From an uncultured Clostridia bacterium (GTDB lineage: Bacteria; Bacillota; Clostridia; Oscillospirales; Acutalibacteraceae): DNA of 9,158 bases. The notes beneath the pieces were generated by a model. It did not search any database. It saw nothing but the letters and a program-made list of their open reading frames with translations, and was not told the origin of the DNA. Below are positions 5,773 to 9,158 of this stretch, piece after piece. The DNA lies in contig CAMJHI010000074.1 in NCBI GenBank assembly GCA_946405475.1, positions 1 through 9,158 of the forward strand, given 5' to 3'. Every line of letters begins with the position of its first letter. Position 1 is the stretch's first letter. A program made the translations under genes and the position numbers.

Positions 5773-5780
5773 ACTTCAAA

Positions 5781-6461
5781 ATGAAAAAAGTTCTTTCACT
5801 CATTTTGACGGTCACGTTGCTGCTCGGCTGCTTCACGGTTTATTCCAACGCCGCGCTTTCCCTCGGCTTCAAAAAAGAAGAGCCGACTTACGTGGCCACC
5901 ATGTACGTCTGCCAGATGGACAGAAACCACAGCCTTGACGGTCACACCTGGATCTACATCAAAAACCTGACCAATTCCACCATCAAGGTCGGCGCCTATA
6001 ACCTGCCCAAGGGTCAGGCCGTTTCCATCGGCACCTTCGGCTATTCCATTGTCGGCCCCAAAGACGGCAGCGACCCCAAGGGCCTGTACTACAACGCCGA
6101 AAACTACCGCTACAACAAGGCCAAGACCTTTGAGTTCGCTTACCTTGAAAAGAACCTCACTCAGAAGCAGCTGGAAAAGGTCAGCAACAAGATCCTCAAC
6201 TCCAACTCCTGGTCTTACTTCCGCAACTGCACCTGGGCGGCGTTCCGCATCTGGAACACGATCCCCGGCCAGTTCTGCCCCTACCTCATCTCCCCGCTGT
6301 TCGCACGCCTGTCCATCCTGATCTATTCCTCGCACAAGAGCGACGGCTTCAAGCTTTACAACCCGAAAGCTGATCAGATCTTCAAGCAGGTCGGCAACGG
6401 CAGTGGCGCCACCCTCACCCCGGCCGACGCGAACGTCCCCCCGACGGCTACGGCGGACTGA
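5781..6461 (+). CDS. Secreted protein with a His...Asn-Cys arrangement, possible permuted papain-fold (NlpC/P60-like) hydrolase
   Basis: The protein has 226 residues. MKKVLSLILTVTLLLG with a following YSNAAL segment is a Sec signal peptide, probably cut near residue 24, so the product is exported. An LLGC at 14-17 resembles a lipobox but lies inside the hydrophobic core. The mature part has LDGHTWIYIKNLT (52-64), then a Gly-rich strand region to about 92, then YFRNCTWAAFRIWN (146-159). A His on a strand followed later by Asn-Cys starting a helix is the arrangement of circularly permuted papain-like enzymes of the NlpC/P60 superfamily. His55 and Cys150 would be the catalytic pair. This is pattern-based inference; substrate could be a peptidoglycan peptide, a lipid or a protein. 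The Thr/Pro-rich tail may be a linker. The gene is monocistronic between its own promoter and a terminator, and divergent from the GH3-family gene. Confidence 0.85.
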   Translation: MKKVLSLILTVTLLLGCFTVYSNAALSLGFKKEEPTYVATMYVCQMDRNHSLDGHTWIYIKNLTNSTIKVGAYNLPKGQAVSIGTFGYSIVGPKDGSDPKGLYYNAENYRYNKAKTFEFAYLEKNLTQKQLEKVSNKILNSNSWSYFRNCTWAAFRIWNTIPGQFCPYLISPLFARLSILIYSSHKSDGFKLYNPKADQIFKQVGNGSGATLTPADANVPPTATAD

Positions 6462-6472
6462 TCCCGTGCATC

Positions 6473-6505
6473 AGCCTTGAAGGTTCTGCCTTCAGGGCTT
6501 TTTTT
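6473..6505 (+). terminator. Intrinsic terminator after the secreted-protein gene
   Basis: AGCCTTGAAGG (6473-6483) pairs with CCTTCAGGGCT (6489-6499) over 11 bp with one G-T pair and a 5-nt loop. It is followed directly by a run of seven T. It starts 11 bp after the stop codon. Confidence 0.92.
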
Positions 6506-6577
6506 CGTGCCGTGCCGTTTTTCTCTTTTGGAATCATGCGCGACGCGCGCAACATTCTTTTAGTCTATTATTTTTGT

Positions 6578-6583
6578 GAGGTG
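6578..6583 (+). promoter_or_regulatory. Ribosome binding site of the M28 peptidase gene
   Basis: GAGGTG lies 7 nt before ATG 6591 and selects that start over an in-frame GTG at 6576, which overlaps the site itself. Upstream a -10-like TATTAT occurs at 6566-6571, but no acceptable -35 accompanies it, so the promoter of this gene is not identified. Confidence 0.7.
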
Positions 6584-6590
6584 TTGTCCC

Positions 6591-7832
6591 ATGAAATTGG
6601 AAAAACTCATTCAGAACAAGCAGCAGTCCGCGCAGTACATGATCGATGAGATCACCCACATCTGCAAGGATATGCCCAAGCGCGACCCCGGCTCCGAGGG
6701 CGAAAAGATCGCCTGCGAGTACATGGCTGACGTGCTGAAAAACGATTGCGGCTGTGAAAAGGTTTCCGTGGAATCGTTTGAGGAAAACCCCGGCTCCTTC
6801 TACGGCTGGCTGTATTTCACGCTGACGTTCGTGCTCCTTGCGATCCTGTCGCTGTTCTTCTGCTCTCCGCTGATCAGCGCCGTTCTGATCGTGGCCGGTC
6901 TGGCCCTTGCGCTGGCTCAGTTCGGCGCCTACAAAAAAGTGGTCGACAAATGCTTCCCGCAAAAAACCGGCCACAACGTCACGGCGATCAAAAGCTGCAC
7001 CGGCGAAGTCAAGCGCCGCATCTTTTTCAACGGTCACCCCGACGCTGCGTGGGAATGGCCCGTGAACTACGCGCTGGGCGGCGTTGGCTTTGAAAGCCAT
7101 GCCATCATCGGCGGCGTGGGCGCGCTTTATTTCCTCGTGCTCTCCATCATTCAGATGGTTTCTTCCAAGAGCGTGTTCGGCGGTCTGGAAGCCGGTTCCC
7201 TCAAAACGGCGGCTCTGTGGGGTCTGATTTTTGTGCCGTTCCTGATCGGCCTGTATTTCATGTGGAATAAAAACCGCGTGGTCGACGGCGCGAACGACAA
7301 CCTGAGCGGCTGCTACATGGGCATTGCCCTGCTCAAGGCGCTCAAGGACGAAGGCATCGAATTTGAAAACACCGAGATCGGCGTGATCCTGACCGGTTCC
7401 GAAGAAGCGGGTCTGCGCGGCGCGAAGGCCTGGTGCGAAGCGCACAAGGGCGAATTTGACGACGTGCCCACTTTCATTTTCTCCTACGACACCATCCACG
7501 ACCCGAAATATCTCATGACCAACTACCGCGACCTCAACGGCACGGTCAAGGCTGACAAAGACGTGTCCGACCTGTTCATGGAAGCGTGCGCCGAATTGAA
7601 CATCAAGTGCAGCAAGGGCATGGTTCCCCCGCTGGGCGGCGCGACCGATTCCGCCGCGTTCGCGCAGGCGGGCTTCCGCGCGACGGGCATCACCGGCCTG
7701 AACCACAAGCTGGAGGATTATTATCACACCAGACGCGACACCTATGACAACATGAACAAGGACGGTCTGGCCGACTGCTACGCCGCGAGCGTCAAGGTGC
7801 TTGAAATGTTCGACGCAGGCGCCAAACAATAA
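6591..7832 (+). CDS. M28-family zinc metallopeptidase with membrane helices inserted in the catalytic domain
   Basis: The protein has 413 residues and looks like an aminopeptidase or carboxypeptidase of family M28, which uses two zinc ions. All five expected metal ligands are in place: His149 in FFNGHPDA (145-152), Asp236 in DGANDNLSG (232-240), Glu272 after catalytic Glu271 in TGSEEAGLRG (268-277), Asp300 in FSYDTIHD (297-304), and His379 in DYYHTRRDT (376-384). Unusually, two hydrophobic hairpins interrupt the domain: about 72-90 plus 93-112 before the first ligand, and about 171-190 plus 206-224 between the His149 and Asp236 motifs. There is no signal peptide, so it is probably a multi-pass membrane enzyme with both halves of the active site on one side. 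Each hairpin returns the chain to the same face, which fits this. It lies alone between two terminators. Peptide or amino-acid-conjugate hydrolysis is likely; the substrate cannot be stated. Confidence 0.88.
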   Translation: MKLEKLIQNKQQSAQYMIDEITHICKDMPKRDPGSEGEKIACEYMADVLKNDCGCEKVSVESFEENPGSFYGWLYFTLTFVLLAILSLFFCSPLISAVLIVAGLALALAQFGAYKKVVDKCFPQKTGHNVTAIKSCTGEVKRRIFFNGHPDAAWEWPVNYALGGVGFESHAIIGGVGALYFLVLSIIQMVSSKSVFGGLEAGSLKTAALWGLIFVPFLIGLYFMWNKNRVVDGANDNLSGCYMGIALLKALKDEGIEFENTEIGVILTGSEEAGLRGAKAWCEAHKGEFDDVPTFIFSYDTIHDPKYLMTNYRDLNGTVKADKDVSDLFMEACAELNIKCSKGMVPPLGGATDSAAFAQAGFRATGITGLNHKLEDYYHTRRDTYDNMNKDGLADCYAASVKVLEMFDAGAKQ

Positions 7833-7850
7833 GATTTCAGTTTTTCATGA

Positions 7851-7886
7851 ATGCGCTGTGATCAGCCGATCACGGCGCATTTTTTT
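7851..7886 (+). terminator. Intrinsic terminator after the M28 peptidase gene
   Basis: ATGCGCTGTGATC (7851-7863) pairs with GATCACGGCGCAT (7868-7880) over 13 bp with one G-T pair and an AGCC loop. Seven T follow (7880-7886). It starts 18 bp past the stop codon. Confidence 0.93.
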
Positions 7887-8118
7887 GCGGCGCCCGGGAG
7901 CGGTGCGGTCATGGAATCGTTCTCTTTCATCTGAACCCTGTTCAAGCCCGGCGGCCGCATCACGCCGTGTAGAAAAATTGGCCGTAATCGGCACGTTATT
8001 CGACACTTTTGCACAAAAAGTTCAGCCATTATCGCCGTTTTACCTGTTAGTTATGAGAATAAGATGTCAAATAAGAAGTTTTTTATTATTTAATTCTTAA
8101 AAGTTTATAAAAATTATC
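7887..8118. other. Intergenic region without a supported gene; GC-rich then AT-rich
   Basis: The first 160 bp are GC-rich and hold an imperfect 40-nt hairpin (7967-8006). A second short dyad overlaps its end: ACTTTT at 8005-8010 and AAAAGT at 8016-8021. From about 8040 the composition turns sharply AT-rich up to the promoter, as expected for an UP element contacted by the RNA polymerase alpha subunits. A frame crossing 7887-8100 has no homologous-looking content and runs through the terminator, so I do not call it. Confidence 0.6.
7967..8006. repeat. Long imperfect hairpin in the intergenic region
   Basis: Two 18-nt arms (7967-7984 and 7989-8006) pair at 14 positions, counting one G-T pair, around a TAAT loop. 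The outer part is GTGTAGAA against TTCGACAC, and the inner part is GCCG against CGGC. TTTT follows on the plus strand. Function is unknown; a second weak terminator, a protein site or a relic are possible. Confidence 0.5.
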
Positions 8119-8147
8119 TTGACAACTTTACTAAAAAAATATATAAT
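8119..8147 (+). promoter_or_regulatory. Perfect consensus sigma-A promoter with AT-rich upstream element
   Basis: TTGACA (8119-8124), a 17-bp spacer and TATAAT (8142-8147) match the consensus at all twelve positions with ideal spacing. About 50-75 bp upstream are very AT-rich with A and T runs, like an UP element. Initiation is expected near 8153-8155, giving a leader of about 48 nt. This is the strongest promoter in the window. Confidence 0.95.
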
Positions 8148-8155
8148 TTTGGCAA

Positions 8156-8175
8156 GTGCAGATACGGTACTGCGC
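8156..8175 (+). promoter_or_regulatory. 5'-terminal stem-loop of the beta-helix protein mRNA
   Basis: GTGCAG (8156-8161) pairs with CTGCGC (8170-8175) over 6 bp with one G-U pair and an 8-nt loop. It begins within about 3 nt of the predicted transcript 5' end. Such 5' stem-loops are known to protect abundant mRNAs from decay. That role here is inferred. Confidence 0.5.
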
Positions 8176-8187
8176 TAATATTTCAAT

Positions 8188-8192
8188 AGGAG
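8188..8192 (+). promoter_or_regulatory. Ribosome binding site for the GTG start at 8202
   Basis: AGGAG ends 9 nt before GTG 8202. No ATG upstream is in frame, and the GTG is the first codon of a complete signal peptide (MKKILS...), so the GTG start is well supported. Confidence 0.85.
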
Positions 8193-8201
8193 TTGAAGAC
8201 C

Positions 8202-9158
8202 GTGAAAAAAATCCTCTCAACGGTGCTCGCTCTGTGCATGATCCTCGGCTGCGTGGCAGTCGGCTTCACCGCACAGGCAGCCAAAATCGGTGACCAGCTC
8301 CAGTCTGAAATCAACGCGGCTATCAACGGCAGCGGTGAACTCAACTGGACCAAGGGCGACGTGGAACTGACCGCGCCCATCACCATCAACGGCGACGTGA
8401 AGATCAACTTCAACGGCGCAACCATCCTTGGTGCTCCCCATAAGAACACCATCGTCATCAACGGCGGCAACGTCGAACTCATCGACGCCGACATCGAAGG
8501 CACGGGTGCGAAATATCACTACATCCCCGCTTTCATCGACGAAGTGAAAGACGCCTGCCCCACCATCCTCATCGGCAACGCTAACGTTACCATGACCAAC
8601 CTTGTCGTCACCGGCGCTTACATCCGTATCGTCGGCACCGACCCCAACACCGGTGAACAGATCCCGATGAGCGACGCCATCACCATGGGCAACGCCAACG
8701 GCGTGCTGACCCTGAACAACGTTCGCGCGTTCGGCAACAACGGCGTTGAAAACCTCAACGGCGCGAAAGTCAACGTCACCGAAGCTCTTGTCGGCGGCTA
8801 CATCAACGACTTCTACAACGACAAGAACGTCACTTACGCAGCCGGCACCACCCAGTATTCCGGTTACGATCTGTTCGTTGAAGCTCTTAACGATCAGGTC
8901 ACCCTCACCGAAGGCGAAGTCGAGCTCATCAGCAAGGTTCTCGGCCGCTGGTTTGAAGTGACTGCTTCCGTGGAGAATCAGAACTATGTTGAGCCGACCT
9001 ACGACTACGACGCTGACACCGACACCCTCAAGGTGACCGCCACGGCTGACAAGAAGTTCGGCGACACGAAGATCCAGAACCAGTTCGATTATCTCTATGT
9101 TCCGAAGACCGCCACCATCCTCGGCGTGACCAAGGATTTCGTCAACAACGGCGATTAC
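8202..9158 (+). CDS. Secreted right-handed beta-helix-like protein, highly expressed (partial, continues past right edge)
   Basis: The frame starts at GTG and stays open for 319 codons to the edge. MKKILSTVLALCMILGCVAVGFTAQA is a Sec signal peptide, probably cut after AQA at residue 26. Residues about 59-199 contain five similar turns of alternating hydrophobic and small or Asn/Gly residues: ITINGDVKINFNGATILG (60-77), TIVINGGNVELIDADIEG (83-100), TILIGNANVTMTNLVVTG (121-138), ITMGNANGVLTLNNVRAFG (160-178) and a looser one at 181-199. This suggests a pectate-lyase-type parallel beta-helix. The part after 200 is acidic and Tyr/Thr/Asp-rich with a separate beta domain. No enzyme motif is visible. 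Codon use is extreme: Ile is always ATC, Asn is AAC except once, and Gly is GGC or GGT. With the perfect promoter, this suggests one of the most abundant exported proteins of the cell, such as a surface-layer, adhesin or polysaccharide-binding protein. Exact function unknown. Confidence 0.85.
   Translation, partial: MKKILSTVLALCMILGCVAVGFTAQAAKIGDQLQSEINAAINGSGELNWTKGDVELTAPITINGDVKINFNGATILGAPHKNTIVINGGNVELIDADIEGTGAKYHYIPAFIDEVKDACPTILIGNANVTMTNLVVTGAYIRIVGTDPNTGEQIPMSDAITMGNANGVLTLNNVRAFGNNGVENLNGAKVNVTEALVGGYINDFYNDKNVTYAAGTTQYSGYDLFVEALNDQVTLTEGEVELISKVLGRWFEVTASVENQNYVEPTYDYDADTDTLKVTATADKKFGDTKIQNQFDYLYVPKTATILGVTKDFVNNGDY

Noticed and set aside
5139..5780. Long N-terminal extension of the secreted protein
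   Set aside because: It runs through the antisense of the GH3-family gene and the divergent promoters. A promoter, ribosome binding site and signal peptide fix the start at 5781.
5826..5831. Lipoprotein signal (LLGC) in the 5781 gene
   Set aside because: The Cys lies inside the hydrophobic core and a standard signal peptidase I site follows. The exoprotein at 8202 has the same LGC inside its core, so this looks like a local signal-peptide style.
6537..6551. TGCGCG-ACG-CGCGCA dyad before the M28 gene
   Set aside because: It is short and made only of alternating GC in a GC-rich context, too weak to call an operator or hairpin of note.
6534..7829. 431-codon minus-strand open frame
   Set aside because: It is exactly antisense to the M28 gene, with His/Val/Ala-rich composition typical of a codon-bias shadow and no ribosome binding site.
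7801..8100. 99-codon plus-strand open frame
   Set aside because: It begins inside the M28 gene, crosses the strong terminator and ends in AT-rich promoter sequence, with no coding character.
8183..8519. Two minus-strand frames (about 100 codons each) inside the beta-helix gene
   Set aside because: Both are shadows of a strongly biased plus-strand gene and have no start signals.

Overview
The window looks like a chromosomal segment of a moderately GC-rich Gram-positive bacterium of the Clostridia, possibly an uncultured gut Oscillospiraceae or Ruminococcaceae relative. This is inferred from strong AGGAGG-type ribosome binding sites, textbook sigma-A promoters (TTGACA/TATAAT with about 17 bp spacing), compact intrinsic terminators, short signal peptides of the MKK type, and low-complexity heptamer repeats between genes. 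I found no rRNA, tRNA, CRISPR array, insertion sequence, phage gene or recognisable defence system.

Left part, minus strand, read right to left. A promoter at 3801-3828 drives an RsmJ-like 16S rRNA guanine methyltransferase gene (3768-3010) and a ribokinase-type PfkB sugar kinase gene (2996-2115), which are 13 bp apart. A 231-bp spacer follows. It holds three unrelated arrays of 7-nt repeats separated by two small hairpins. Then come a FlaR-like P-loop kinase gene (1883-1365) and, 14 bp on, a gene for a GH39-like glycoside hydrolase with an N-terminal hydrophobic leader. The hydrolase gene runs off the left edge.

Middle. A minus-strand gene at 5606-3876 encodes a complete GH3 (auxin-responsive GH3) family acyl-adenylating enzyme and ends in a strong terminator. 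It is divergent from a plus-strand gene (5781-6461) for a small secreted protein with a His...Asn-Cys arrangement like a permuted papain-fold hydrolase. The 174-bp divergent region contains two near-consensus promoters and three perfect inverted repeats. One is centred exactly on the GH3-gene -35 box and one fills the spacer of the opposite promoter, so shared repressor control is plausible.

Right part, plus strand. After a terminator, 6591-7832 encodes an M28 zinc metallopeptidase whose catalytic domain is interrupted by two pairs of membrane helices. Another strong terminator and a 315-bp gap follow. The gap ends in a perfect consensus promoter with an AT-rich upstream element. This promoter drives a GTG-started gene (8202 to the right edge) for a secreted right-handed beta-helix-like protein. 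Its extreme codon bias suggests very high expression.

The genes do not form one obvious pathway. The units best supported as co-transcribed are rsmJ plus ribokinase and P-loop kinase plus glycosidase. The most unusual items are the heptamer mosaic, the operator-like divergent promoter region beside the bacterial GH3 gene, and the highly expressed beta-helix protein.
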